From Bidens hawaiensis (Eukaryota; Streptophyta; Magnoliopsida; Asterales; Asteraceae), in assembly GCA_021521415.1 (NCBI GenBank), contig JAIQDT010009048.1, forward strand, positions 1 to 64,000: DNA of 64,000 bases, in the 5' to 3' direction. Below are positions 11,840-24,246 of the stretch, piece by piece (within the stretch, counting starts at the first letter, position 1; each line of letters begins with the position of its first letter). Under the pieces are notes generated by a model. The model was not told the DNA's origin, made no database searches, and worked only from the letters and a program-made list of their open reading frames with translations. A program made the position numbers and the translations under genes.

Positions 11840-13042
11840 ATGCCTCTTACACTATGTTCCGGAGTTAATTTTAGAGAGAAAGGAAAAGAAAGGGAAAGAA
11901 ATGAAGGAGGAAAGGGTGTTCCATAGTTTTTTTTAAAGAAAGGAAAGGAAAAAGGTGTGAAAATTGAGTGTATTTGTTTTCTTTCCAAATTGGAGAGAAT
12001 CAGATGGAAAAGAAAAGAAAAGAAAATGATTACAATTACCATTCTGCCCTCATCTAGCTTGTCACACCCCAACCTACGACGTAAATGTCGGGGCGTGATC
12101 TGATTGTCACAGCTCTCGAGGTTACTATCATGGGATTATAAAGCGACAATATCTAATTAATTTATTTATTATCAAACATTTATATACAACAAAATAAAAA
12201 AAATTACAAATACAGAACCAACTATTCTTGTATATGTTTTATCCTAAAGTCATCTCTACGTGAGCTTCAGTTCGATAAGCAATCCAAATCTATAACCTGC
12301 AAATTCGTACAAAATATATGTTTGTCAACAACACATGTTGAGTGAATAGATCACCAGTTTTGACACAAACAAAAATGGTAATAATTATATAATGATATAA
12401 GTGAATAAAAATAGGCAAAACTGTTATCTGTGAGTATAAACAATTAAACCATAGCACGTACATAAACAATCAACCATAAAGAAATGGCTAAACCGTGGAC
12501 ATGCGAATGGGCATTGGTTACCAAAAATGAGGTGTCGGTGAAACCATTGCCAATGCGATCGGGCTCCGGCCACTACGACGGTCGTATGATCATACTATAA
12601 ATGAGATTATGTTGGACCTCTCCGAATGCGATTCAAGTAAGCAAGTAACAAACAGTCATTCAATTGATACACAACACAAATATCACAGTTTGCGTTTAAG
12701 AAATAATAAAGTAAATAGCTTGATAAATGGTACGCAAGTGTCCCCAAAACATTTGAAAACAAGTAAAATAGGGGAGTGATTACTCACCTGATCGGATGAA
12801 CGAAAATATAAATGAGGATGATGATGAGGAAGAAAAATCCTTCGGGATATACTGTCAAGGAGGGTTCCTATTTAAATAATAATAATAATAATTAATTATA
12901 AAAGATGTAGCACCTTTTACTGAATTAAGATTTCGGTGTGGTTTGAATTATGATTTGGAATTATAATATTATAGATTTGATTGAGTTATTTATATAGTTA
13001 GAATCATTAGTTTTATTGATTACCAATAATCATAATACATAA

Positions 13043-13056
<14 letters not shown>

Positions 13057-13093
<37 letters not shown>
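13057..13093. repeat. (TA)n microsatellite inside the solo LTR
   Basis: An uninterrupted TATATA run flanked by ATACATACATAC. Confidence 0.9.
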
Positions 13094-13094
<1 letters not shown>

Positions 13095-13548
13095 TTTGGA
13101 CCATTTAACGAAAATCTATCTTTATAAATATAATTAATACATTTAAAATACAATTTTTATAACTTTTAAAGGATGGTACATATACATATAAAATATATAT
13201 TTATATATATATGAAGTTAATATGAAGTTAATAAGCAATATTATAAAGTTGTTCAATGACAAAGAAAACACCAATATTGGTGTCGGGTTTTTAATTAAAT
13301 TATGAAAAATTATTATTATAAAAATATGTTTATAATACATACATAGATATATACACATATATATATGAATATGTATATGTATATATACGTAAACCAAAGA
13401 TTTTAGCGAGATTTGACAAAACATAAACTCCAAGATGTCGGTTACATAAAAATAATATTAATTTGTGTTTATTATTAATTGTAGTTTAAATAAAAAAGTT
13501 ACCTTAAATCAAACAACAAAATAAATTAAAATAGAAAGAAACAAAAGT

Positions 13549-13630
13549 GGGCTGGGCAGGGATCGAACCCGCGCCCCTGGCCGGCTCGCTGTTAAACACG
13601 CCACCAAACAACCAACTGAGCTAAGACATC
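13549..13630 (-). other. tRNA-like block with pol III A and B boxes
   Basis: On the minus strand TAGCTCAGTTGGT (A-box type, 13611-13623) is followed about 40 bases on by GGTTCGATCCC (B-box type, 13559-13569). The spacing suits a tRNA gene, but the anticodon arm and acceptor stem do not pair properly, so it is not called a functional tRNA. It may be a SINE head or an old tRNA captured by the LTR. Confidence 0.6.
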
Positions 13631-14239
13631 AATTGGTTCTTGAATGAAAACTAAACATTAAATACCATAACTGAAATAAACCTACAAATTAACTATGAAC
13701 CCTAGAATCCTTATTCGTTTAATCCAATTAGTTTCGTTAAAAATTATGTTAAGGCTTTTGATGAATGCTGAAAACCGATCTTGCTAAAAGGTCCCTCCAC
13801 TTTAGAGATGGATACATATTAGGATAAAATTTGAGTTTAGGGTAAATTTTGTATATTTAACAAAGTTGAGAAAATTTTAGATAAAGAAAAGGGAAATATA
13901 ATTTACATAATTGATTAAATTATCCGAAAACAAAAAAGGGTCGGGTATCGGTAATTAATACATAATATGAAAACCCGAGTTGTTACATAGCTAAGATGAA
14001 TCTTTCTCTCTATCGTTCTTCTCACCTAAATCAGCTGTAATCATCATCAAATCCTCCAAAACAATTGTGCGAAACAATTTTTTGCTCCAGAATTCCTTTT
14101 CAAAATGCATGTGAATTTGACTTCTAACCCGATTCCATCGACTCTTGCAGGAGACATGAACTTGAAACTGTTGCTACAGGTAATATAAATCAAATCATCG
14201 GCTCTGCACAGGAAAGGTATCGTTTACTGCTCTCTGATT

Positions 14240-14369
14240 ATGTATCCACTCAGCAAGAAATGCTCACTAGTCGCCACTCAGCTTAAAAACCAGTCAAAAT
14301 CGCCGCCGTTCGTAAAGGATCCGTGGTTCAGCTCCTCTAGTACATTTGCAGCACAATTCATAAACGCAA
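14240..14369 (+). other. Exon-like open segment inside the MULE (possible captured gene piece)
   Basis: An ATG at 14240 opens a frame of about 43 codons, beginning MYPLSKKCSLVATQLKNQ and rich in Ser, Lys and Phe like an organelle presequence. It ends at a plausible GT donor (GTATGC, 14370). Better base composition than its AT-rich neighbours and its position between MULE arms suggest a captured host exon (Pack-MULE). I do not recognise the parent gene. Confidence 0.3.
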
Positions 14370-15060
14370 GTATGCTCGTTTTCTCTTAAATTTTCTATTA
14401 TACTCGTTTAGGCCTACACACTTTACATTTTGTAAGTCTTTGTGTTTGATTATTGTTCCAACTGATGTTATTATATGATTAAAGTTGAACAGATTAGTGC
14501 CAAAAATCCACATGCTGAGTGATAGATAAGCTTGTTTCATTTGTTCAAGTATAACTTCAATTAATTTCAAGGAAATAAATTATTTGTTAACTAATTTTAT
14601 TAGTTCAAAATGTCAAAAAACTGCCCTTGTCTTATTTATATGAGGTCAAATTCATGCTCATTGCAGATAAGAGCATATCAGAAATACTAAATACACACAC
14701 TAGGCCCGCGCGACAACACATGTGTTAAACTTTGGTTAAATTTATTTGTCGAGTGAAGGAAGAATAAGATTTCAACATGTTAAAATATGGAGACTACTCT
14801 GTGACCACAAAGGTAAAGATGGTTTAGAGAAACGAGTATTGGGCACTTGGAAGTAAACTAGGGGTATAATGGTAAAGTTGTAACTTTTCTTTCTTTTTCT
14901 CTCAACTAGGGAACACATAATATGTAAACTTTTCTTTCCATTCCATTAAACTGGGAACACAAACAAAATCACATCTTTTCCTTTCCTTTCTCTTCTACTT
15001 TCATTTATTTTCTTTTCTCTCTTTAAATAAAACTCTGGAACAAAATGTTAATGAGGTTAA

Positions 15061-16087
15061 ATCTTAAATGCCAAACATTCTCCTAGTAGGAATGACCCAA
15101 AAGACAAATTTAACCAAACAGATACAACCCAAAACACAATTAACCCAATCTAAATATAGATTTGGAAAACCCTTCATGTCCGGTGTTCGTTCTCACATAT
15201 ATTGTGGGTCTGGCACCCTAGTAGAAATGACCCAAATCACAAATTATAAATATAGATTTGAAAGACCCCCCATGTCCTTCGTTCTTTTTCACATCAATTT
15301 ATACATAAAAGAGTATAGATTTGAAAGACCCCCTGTAGTGACGAAGTTTAGACTGAGACACCGAGGAGCTCAAAATGTATACAAAATTTCACAAACGAGG
15401 GGGGCCGGACTCAAATTTTCGGCCAAAAAAGGCTAAACTTACACTACGTATAAAATTTTTCGGCCGAAAATGAGTAATTTTACACTACTACGCAAAAAAA
15501 CACACAAAAACAAACAGGGGGCCGAGGCCACTTCTGACCCCTAATAAAGATTCGCTTGCAAGACCCTACATTTTTTCTACATTTTTTCACATTAATTGTG
15601 GGTCAATACCAGACCCAAATCCGGAAACACAAAAATACACAATTTTTATTCTCACTTTTTCCTCACAACTTAACCAAAAAATTCATTTTTCCTCACAATT
15701 TTAACCTGGATAAATATAAATTTGGAACCTTCGCATCCTTTTGTCCTTATTACCTAAACTAAACCTAAGTCGGGAAACACTAGCAAGATTACACTTTTTT
15801 TACTTTTTTTTTTTTACTTAGAATGACTTTATAAATAAAAGAAGAATAGGAAGGCAAAGTCCCCTCCTCCACGATAACTCATACGTGGATAAAACAGTCA
15901 AGTGATACGGTAGATAAACAGTAAACAGCAAACCGAGCTATGAAAACGAACCCGATTTAGTATATTATTAAAAACATTCATTAGCATAAAACCTTTTACG
16001 TGCACATACATCAAAATACGATCGATTTCTTCACATAAAACAAAAACAAACATCCAACACACACTAACAAAGCCTCACCAATCTTCT
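15061..16087. repeat. Diverged tandem repeats and intergenic DNA
   Basis: 15080-15345 carries two to three diverged copies of a module of about 136 bp built around CTAGTAG-AATGACCCAAA and TATAGATTTGAAAGACCCC. GGCCGAAA-rich sequence follows at 15400-15530. No gene is supported. Confidence 0.55.
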
Positions 16088-16205
16088 TTACTTCTTTTCA
16101 CGCTCGAGTTGCACACGGTACACACCACCCCGGCTCCCTTGATCAGCATCATCAACCATACTTCCAACATCATTAAATGTCTGCCCACTAAACTGATCCG
16201 CTTTC

Positions 16206-17269
16206 CTAAACGCCTCCGCGGTCTCCTTCACCGGATCCACCTTCAAAACGGGATGCCATCACATCCTCACCAGGCCTTCCACTACACTATATATATTATT
16301 AACACAAATAATAATAACAATTACAATGCTACAATATATATAAAAATAGTAACTATATATCATACCCTAGGGTAGTAGCATTCAAGTTAGTACCCTTTGC
16401 TTCATACCCTTTATTTTTTAAATGAATCGTCTCCAACGTCCTCCTTGCCTCTTCCTCCGATACATCCTACATTTTCAATAATAATATTTGTAAAATTATT
16501 ATAAACTTTAGAAAATAAATAAAATAAATTAAAGAAGCAGACTAACCTTGGCAAAATCAGTCTCTTTCTTGCCACCAGACAGAAAGTCCATAGCCTTATC
16601 CTTGAGTTCACTTAATTTACCAACAGCATTATCCTTGCCTTTTGACTTATCAGCTGTGTAATCCTTGGCTTCTTTGGCTCTGTCAGCAGTGTAGTCTTTA
16701 TACTCCCCCATCCTCTCCTTAGCTTCATTCGCCTTATTAGCGGTGTAATCTTTCGCCTCGGTCGCCTTATCAACCGTGTAATCTTTCTCAGCAGTTGCTT
16801 CTGCGGTCTCCTTCATTTTCCCCATTGTCGCATCCTTAGCCTCCTTCGCCTTTTGTGCGGTTTTGTTGGCGACTTCGCTTGTTTTCTGAGCGGCCGAGTC
16901 TTTGTATTCGGCAGTTTTGTTGGCCGCTTCATTACCCTTTTCACTCGTATAATGTTTCCACTCGTCCGCTTTCCTGGCTGCGGCTTCGGTGTCTTGTCTT
17001 TCTCGTTCTGCGGCTTCTCTGCTGACGATACTCGCCTTTTCGGTGGCTTCGTGAGTTTTCCCAGTAACTATGTCTTTAGCGCCACCTAGAGTTCCCGTAA
17101 CGGATTGGAATATGCTGCCGATGAGACCCGGACCCGGACGGGTCTCATCGGGTCGTGTTTGATCACTTCTTTGTTTGTTGATGTCTCGAAGCTCATCGGC
17201 CGCGGTACGGGCGACCTCCTCCGCCCTTAGTTCCTTTCGCCTAACATCTTGATCCTGTTGTGAAGCCAT
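16206..17269 (-). CDS. LEA protein, group-3-like, 3 exons, probable frameshift in last exon
   Basis: Exons 17269-16547, 16466-16366 and 16281-16206 join into 299 codons plus stop. The protein is hydrophilic, Lys/Glu/Ala-rich, with many degenerate 11-mers of the type TA-K-EAKD (residues about 95-225), the hallmark of group-3 LEA proteins. These form amphipathic helices on drying and protect proteins and membranes. A conserved-looking segment (DVSEEEARRTLETI) starts exon 2. In exon 3 the frame runs to a stop at 16206. A different frame stays open to 16088, ends in VYRVQLEREKK and reads much like a natural LEA tail. The switch lies at the GGG at 16250-16252, so one inserted base probably truncated the conserved end. 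Another possibility is an assembly error. A LEA identity is firm; the exact end is not. Confidence 0.8.
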
Positions 17270-17340
17270 TTTAATGAAGAGTGTATGTATATATATTTGA
17301 TTTCGTAATTATTAATATAGTTTGATTTAAAATGTTACGA

Positions 17341-17480
17341 GAATATATATAGGGTGGTTTAGGAGATGAGATGAAATTTCTAGATGTGGGGACAGGTGGT
17401 GTGACTGTGACGATGTATCATCATTGGACGCCACGTTGTTGCTGAAGTGAGACACGTGTAGTTCTCGGTCCACGTGGATG
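17341..17480 (-). promoter_or_regulatory. LEA promoter: TATA box and ABRE/G-box cluster
   Basis: On the minus strand a TATATATA box lies at about 17344-17352, some 75 bp before the ATG. About 100 bp further upstream are ACACGTGT (17453-17460) and CCACGTGG (17470-17477), both ACGT-core ABRE/G-box elements bound by ABF-type bZIPs. This fits ABA- and drought-induced expression, as usual for LEA genes. Confidence 0.65.
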
Positions 17481-17536
17481 GAAACGTTAAAGTTCTGTCT
17501 TCTTTTGATTAATCTTACTTGGCATACTATTTGTAG

Positions 17537-17792
17537 TGAAGGGGCTATAAATTAGGGCGTTTTACGTCGTGTGGCGCCCAATCAGCAAGATGTGAGAATT
17601 TGTTTTTAGGTGTAATGGTGTAGGGGCTACAAATAGTAATATAATAATATATATGTATATATAACACACATATGCATACATGCCGGCCCCACACACACAA
17701 TTCGCCTTCTTCCAGGCGACAAAAAGTTCTCGCCCCCCGCCCCAATTCGCCCTAAAATCGCCGGGGGGGGGGGTGTTCTAGCCCCTCATCGC
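17537..17792. mobile_element. G-run MITE, small copy
   Basis: Starts AGGGGCTATAAATTAGGGCG and ends in a G11 run followed by GTGTTCTAGCCCCT, so the tips are short inverted repeats (AGGGGCTA). A core with CAGCAAG-TGTGAGAATTTG and GGTGTAATGGTGTAGGGGCT also occurs at 36.66-36.77 kb. No confident TSD. Confidence 0.6.
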
Positions 17793-17880
17793 CCTCAAAT
17801 GCCGCCCAGTACGTTTGGCCTAAGTAATAATAATACCGGCTGTTGCCATCTTTGATTTCTTTCTTCTTCGATATATCTAA

Positions 17881-17911
17881 CTAGATTTTCATCCCGGCGC
17901 GTTGCGCCGGG
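17881..17911 (-). mobile_element. Helitron-like 3' terminus with an 8-bp perfect hairpin
   Basis: On the minus strand CCCGGCGC-AAC-GCGCCGGG (17893-17911) is followed by eight bases, CTAG (17884-17881) and a host T. The body probably extends right through 17.9-18.5 kb, where GGTAAAACCC-type motifs recur, as they do next to the terminus at 24.56 kb. Confidence 0.65.
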
Positions 17912-18292
17912 ACAGCTGGTAAAACCCATACGTTGAAACCTGGGCGTTAGTAAAACCCGAACGTTACGACCATGAGTCGACATAAATTCGATCAGTACCA
18001 GCTGCGTTCGTAACAATATAGACACCATTGGTAAAATTTAAGGGTTTAAACCCAAAATATTAATTCGTCAAAATTAACATATAAAAGCATTAACATATAA
18101 AAAAACAAAATATTTAAGACGATGTCTAGTTGGTTGGCAAACCCAAGCGGTGGTAAAACCAAAGCGTTGTCGGTCCCGAGCATTGAGGCGGTAACTTGAC
18201 ACGAATTTTGGTCGGTTTTGATTACGTACCTTACGGTACTGGAACTAAAAACGAAAAAAATAAAAAACTTTAGGTGGACCAACGGCCAATTT

Positions 18293-18307
18293 GGGGGGGG
18301 GGGGGGG
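18293..18307 (+). repeat. Poly-G run
   Basis: An uninterrupted run of about 15 G inside the Helitron-like body. Confidence 0.9.
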
Positions 18308-18559
18308 CGGTAGCGTTGTCGGTCATGGGCTTTAAATACAGCCGCAAGTCCCCGCGAACTCGGCCGGTTTCTTTCAGATTTGTTATGGTACCGAAACTAA
18401 AAAAATTAATGTTTGATCAGTGTCCAGTGATAACTAAACTAAAAAAAATACAAAATTCACCGACCAATTTGGTGCCGCAAAGTGACTCAATAAGCCACTT
18501 GCGGCACCAAACTTGTAAATTATATATAGTTATAATTATAATCAGAATGCATTTATAAT

Positions 18560-20728
18560 ATGTATGTACTAGGTTAAATATATTTGTATACACGGGTTAA
18601 GTAAATGTATTAATAAAATACAAAATAATATGAAATACTTACTAATTTGGTATTAAATGAATACTAGTATTTTTATCCCCAGCAACGTTGAAATCGTAAC
18701 CGAAGCTCATATATCGGTGATTGAAAGTTAATCGAACCTTCTCGAGTCAGATCATCATAGCTTCTAAAAATGACACAAACCCAAAGTTAAAAGATCCAAA
18801 TAATACAGTGTCTAGTCCCATGCATACGATGTTTTTGGATGATTTGGATCTGTAAAACTTGCTAAAAGGTACTTGCAAAACAGCTCAATAAACTTTTCAA
18901 TAGCAAACTGCATCGGCCAAAAACCGTGCCCTGTTAAAAATAAACTGAAAATATGATTACATCACCCTTTTTCTCGAGTAAAACATACCCGTCGTGGCCT
19001 TTGGGTAGTAAAATGGTAGGTGAGCTTGCAAAAAAACGAATGAGCAGTGATTGACACAGATGAGAACACCTACTTAGTATATCAAACAAACATTATAAAC
19101 CCGCCATGGCTGCATAATAACAGACTGTCATGTGAAAATAAAAAACTATACATTTCACATTGCCTTTTAGGTAGCCGGCCAAGATGCAAATCATTTCTAG
19201 TTTAAATATTTTTATTTAACATCATAGGCTCAAAAATAATAAACCATAATCATTATTTATGGCCGATACCAACAACACCTGTAACAGTTTGAAACAAAAA
19301 AATCTGTTTATAAAGTGAGAGCCTTAATGTGTCCAGATACTTAGGATTACAATCTGAAATGTATCGCCGGCAAAGTTCAATCTCTAGTTGTTTTAACCTG
19401 CAATTAGTCAAAATATTAAGACCCAAATGAAAGCTGTGATACCTACATAAAATATAATAAATAGAAATTCAAAAAATTATAAGTTAGCCCATGATATTAA
19501 TCAACTGAACTATTAATAGATTGAGATTCTATTAAGTAAAGTCAATACGAACAAAATTCTTACTTATTACTATTGACTCATTAACTACTATCATATATAT
19601 CTTGAAATCATACTTCAGCAAACGTTTTTCTCTAATGTCCAACAAAAAAAAACCCTTATTAATAGAGATTTAGCAAATAACTAATCTAAAATTACACCAC
19701 CAAGTATACACCAAAAGGAACATCACTAACCACTCATGTAACTTCTATTAAGCAAATAACAAATAGAAGCTCACAAAGATGTCTCAGATATAGACTTTAG
19801 TAAGAGTGGGCAGTAAGCCACAAAATGTGGTACCAAATGACGACGACTAAACTCACAAAATGAGGTACCAAAGCTCACCTAAGTTCACTTATTTTACAGC
19901 CACTATCAATGCCTAAGTTTACTTGAAACATAGGTATTGTGTGGGTTAACAACTAATTTGGAAATTCTATGAAAAAAACAATACCTTTGTGAAGTTCGCT
20001 AAAGCAACTCCTTCAAGTCAAGCTTTGCCTAATTATGTTGGAATAAATTATAAGCATTTCATCAAACACCTTATGAGCACTCTTAAAATAACATAAATAC
20101 ATGTATTTTTCTTACTTCATATCCAAATTAGATATGAACAGATTAAATTCATCAAGATTACCTTTTCATTAGATTTGAGTGTTCATAGTACTATTTATTG
20201 GAGGCACCTGCAATATTCCTAAAACACAACTTTGGTTAAAAAAAACATTAAATAGCATTTCAAAATCATTTGTGAAAACACTAAAGCATGATGCTTACCT
20301 TAGCGTCCACAACTAGAATGACCCATCGATTAATCTTGCCCTGTTATTTATATTGACAAATTATAAAGAACAATTAACACATGTAAACACAAATGCACAC
20401 AAATAGGAGTCTAATTAATCATAGTTTGGATGTCCTAAGAAGCTTACGTTGAGATAATGGATGGGTGATTCGTTGATTCCAACGGTGTTGCTATTGAGTG
20501 ATTGAACCGAAAATGGCTTCACCATCATGTGACATTTGAATTGCCCTAGACGTCTGAAGATTTCGAAGAACTTGCATTGAAACTCGGAGGACCATCGATT
20601 CTATTTAGGAGGCGGTTTTTCACCTTTTCTGAAATCCTGGATAAAGAAGAAAGTGTCAATGAGAAACACGTAGAAATGGTGACAGGCTTTATGGGTGTGT
20701 CTCATCACTTAAAGATGACATTCATTGA
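18560..20728. other. Intergenic DNA with one exon-like segment
   Basis: Mostly AT-rich and without recognisable genes. On the minus strand 19397-19253 follows a good acceptor (TTGCAG). It stays open for 47 codons containing LCRRYISDCNPKYLDTLRLS, so it could be a relic exon. I do not recognise the family, and no adjoining exon was established. Confidence 0.35.
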
Positions 20729-20907
20729 GGGGTGTTTGGGATTGCTTATTTTCACCAACTTATAACTTATTAACTTTTTGAAAAGTAATATGGTGTTTAA
20801 GATTTGCTTATATTGTGAGAGGAAAAATTTCATAAGTTATAGTGTTGTAACTTATTAACTTAATGAAAAGTTATAAGGAGGTAAAATAAGGAATCCCAAA
20901 CACCCCC
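20729..20907. mobile_element. MITE with 3-bp TSD TGA
   Basis: Inverted ends GGGGTGTTTGGGATTGCTTA and its complement (TAAGGAATCCCAAACACCCC) enclose 179 bp of AT-rich DNA with internal ACTTATTAACTT repeats. TGA is present at both borders (20726-20728, 20908-20910). No coding capacity. A 3-bp TSD suggests the PIF/Harbinger superfamily. Confidence 0.75.
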
Positions 20908-20910
20908 TGA

Positions 20911-23598
20911 ATATACAGGATAAACTTACAAGCCTAAATGCATAGATACAATCCTAGGAGCAAAAGAAAGTTTGTAATTGTAATATATAGAATATGAATA
21001 TGTGAATAAAATAATTTATTTTATAAAATAAAAAATAAAAAGAAAATTAGATGATAAATTTTTATTAATTTTTAAAAATTTCTTCATATACAACATTTGT
21101 ATTTATCTCTTCACTAAATATTAGAATATTGAATCTATCTCAGTTTAAATTTAAAAAGTTCGACATAAATCTCTAACAACTTTCTTTATATATAATGTTT
21201 AACTTTTATTTCTAATAACACACGATTGTTACTAATAAATCATTTAATAATATTATTAATTTGACATAGTGATTTATATTTTTAAGAAGAATAGTGTTTA
21301 AGAAAAAGATTGATACAACTCACACAAATACTTAAATAAATAATACATGAAGTTTAAATAAATATATTATATTATAAAATAATATAAATTAATATGTTTA
21401 ACCTTCAATATATATAAAACGAAAACTATTTGAGAACTTTGATAATCATTTTGAGTCACAAAAAAGCATTTTAAAAATATTTAACAAAACTATAAGACGG
21501 AAAAAACCAAAATTTTTAAAAGTAAAACAACAAAAATAATTATTTTTCCTCCCGATTTCATAAAAAAAAATCACCTAATTATACACATATGTATATTTGT
21601 AATTAATCTCGATTTACATAATTTACACATATGTAAATTATCATTTATCCTAATTGTACATACGTGTATAAAGAATAATATGTATAAAATTTAAAAAATA
21701 AGTATTATCCATATGTGTATAATTTTGCTAAACCGATATTTTATTAAAAAAAAATTATGAAGCCGGGATAAAAAATAACTTTTTGGTTTTTTTATTATTT
21801 TTTTTGTGTTTTTTTTTTGTGGTCTAAAATGATTCTCAAAGTTCTAAATTTTAAAATAGTTTTCACATGATCCTAATCCTATATATATAAGCAAAACACC
21901 GGATACTAAGAGTTTAAAACAATACTAATCCACAAAATTGAAAATGTAGTTTAAAACATAAAAACATTATCTTAAATATAAAAACCAGCTTCAATTTTTC
22001 AAAATAACAAAATATCCCAAACAACATGAAACCATTATAGGTTTTGGATAGTAGCGATCGTCATATATTTTGAACATATTCACATTGTATTTTTTTTAAA
22101 GGTATTTATTAGATTTGATGCACATGACCAAGTAATATCGCATGGCCGACAATGAAAATTATCGTTGTTGGATGGTTGTCCAAAACTTATAACATTAACA
22201 TTTGTTTTTGATGTGAAATAAACCAATTTTAATAAAAAAATGTAGGATAGTAAAATTTTATAAAAATTAGTTTCTAAGCTTTTGATTATGCTATTATTAT
22301 AATTTGTTTTTAGAATATAATAGAAGTTATAATTATAGTCGGAAAGTGAAAGATTTTCAAGAATTAAAGTGTTAAATGTAGCTTATAGTTTAAATTAAAA
22401 ATAAGATTAAGTATAGAATTTAAAGCATTGACTTTTTTATCTAATTTATTAAGATTAATATTTTGTATAAGTCATTAAAAGGTAAATTAACAATGGAATG
22501 TTATATTAAAATTTTAAAACAAATATTGTAGAAGGACATCATCAAGAAACATTTCTTTTTAAATTAAATATTATAAGAAAAAACATGTTAAAATTCTGGT
22601 GTTTTGATGTGATACATGGATAAGTTATGTAAGTTTTTAAATGATTAATTTATTTTAATAAAATACTTAAGAGTTAGATATTAAAAGATATGAGTGCCAT
22701 TTGATAAAATATTAGACCAAATAAAGGATATATGGCTCAGCTAAATATTATTGTACAATGGTGATTGTAAAGCTTTACTTAAATGGCTTAAAAATAATTG
22801 ACCATTATTAAAATAACCCAAACCGAAATACTCGGTAGACAAGTTTAAAGCTTACAAATTCTTATACTAAAAATAATCAACTGAGTAAACAAAATCCCTA
22901 ATAACCCTATTTATAAACAAAAATAAGCATGTTGGTCGGGCCATAATAAATCGGATGCTCTTGTATTAATAATACTTTTATGTTATTTTTACGGATTTAT
23001 GTTCACACACAAATTTTTTTTTTTTTTTGTAATCTATTTATTTTTTGTTGGTTGGATAATGAGACAAAATAGGTATGTTGTTTTAGAGAACATTTAATTT
23101 TTTTTTGGTCGAGAACAATGAATGAATGAAAGAAAAGGGCCTATTTTCCAAGTTCGTTTTAGATCTTCACAAAGATTGAGCTGGCTCTGCATTGTTGGTA
23201 GGATGAATCATAATATGTTGATATTTTTTTGTATTATACTAAAATAACATATAAAGTGAATACTGTGTTGTTATACATCTAAGCTTGGATGCAAAACCAT
23301 CAAGGTCGTTTTGATTTAAAAACATAAAAAATATAAACAAAACACACTTTTTTATTCATTCCTTTTTCCATAAAGTTAGCTACAAAGTTTTGTGAATGTG
23401 CTGCATTAAACATTTTTTCCTTACTTTGTGTCAATTTAATCACTTCATGTCAATTTTTTGGAATGGATGAATAATTATTAACATCCTTTTACGTGAACAA
23501 TTGCTAACTGAAACAAATTCAAGTGTGCATAAGGGTTTGATTTGCAATGATCCACCTGTAACTTTAATATCATATTCAAAACAGTAAGTATTGAACAG
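20911..23598. other. Very AT-rich intergenic DNA, nothing identified
   Basis: Long A/T tracts and frequent stops in all frames. 21570-21740 repeats ACACATATGTATA-type motifs. No gene, TSD pair or family is recognisable. Confidence 0.5.
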
Positions 23599-24246
23599 CA
23601 GGGGCGTCTCCGAGATTTTTAATACCTCGGCCGATCCGAAATAAAAAGGCCCACAAGCCTTAACAAATAACGAAATATACAAACTATTTTTTTTATAAAC
23701 AACAATTAATGTTATAACAATAAACATAAAAAATATATAATATTAATGTAATACCCTAATTTTCGAAAGCGTAAAATTGATGCTTATACGATTTATGCAT
23801 ACAAAATTTATGAGAATTAATTAATATAGTTATTTTAATATAAACTTAATTTTTTTTTAACTTGTTTAAAGGATTTGGTATGTTGTTAAAATAAAAGTTA
23901 TTAAGTTAAAGATGAGGTATAACTAAAGGAAAACTAAAAGGACTGAGTGTGTAAATATAGGAAATAAAGATCAAGGGTCATTTCTGTCATTTCTTGAAAG
24001 TTGAGTCATCAGCTTCAAATTACCGTCGGAAGTTTTAAACTTGATTTCCGGCTAAAGTTTCCCGATGAACGTTTTCTCCGGCAAGTTTTAAACATCAAAA
24101 TTAACGAACGAATCGATCAATGGACGTTGTCGATTGACCCGAGAACCTTTACCGAAAAAGATATATACATATATAAAAGTTTTGGCCCCCGAAAATTATG
24201 TGCCCCAGCCGAAGGTGCGGCTCGCACACCCTCCCGGCCGGCCCTG
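23599..24246. mobile_element. Non-autonomous hAT element with 8-bp TSD
   Basis: The left end CAGGGGCGTCTCC and the right end (reverse complement CAGGGCCGGCCGG) are of the hAT CAGGG type. The flanks are TTGAACAG (23591-23598) and TTGAGCAG (24247-24254), an 8-bp duplication with one change. It is 648 bp with no transposase motif. The centre (about 23745-24180) has a different character and may hold a nested fragment. Confidence 0.8.

Larger units (their letters stand above)
12060..13987 (+). mobile_element. Solo LTR, 1.93 kb, with 5-bp TSD TAGCT
   Basis: Begins TGTCACACCCCAACC and ends GAGTTGTTACA. TAGCT lies at both borders (12055-12059 and 13988-13992), and no coding domain, PBS or PPT is found between. 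TGTCACACCCC starts are common for Tekay/Del-type chromovirus LTRs, so a solo LTR left by LTR-LTR recombination is most likely. It contains a TA microsatellite and a tRNA-like block. Confidence 0.75.
11840..15060. mobile_element. MULE-like element with long purine/pyrimidine-rich terminal inverted repeats
   Basis: The left end (11846-12055, starting ACACTATGTTCC and continuing as GAGAAAGGAAAAGAAAG) is the inverse of the right end (14820-15050, CTTTCC/TTTCTTTT ending GGAACAAAATGT). The arms are about 200 bp and share landmarks such as the GTTCC close to each tip. Long TIRs without a transposase fit a non-autonomous MULE. No clean 9-bp TSD was found, so the exact tips are uncertain. A solo LTR was inserted into it at 12060. 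A related pair of arms flanks 34.9-36.5 kb. Confidence 0.6.

Noticed and set aside
13549..13630. A functional tRNA gene
   Set aside because: A and B boxes are present but the anticodon and acceptor stems do not pair.
14698..14725. Another Helitron end (CTAG beside GCCCGCGCGAC)
   Set aside because: The hairpin and the spacer before CTAG are missing.
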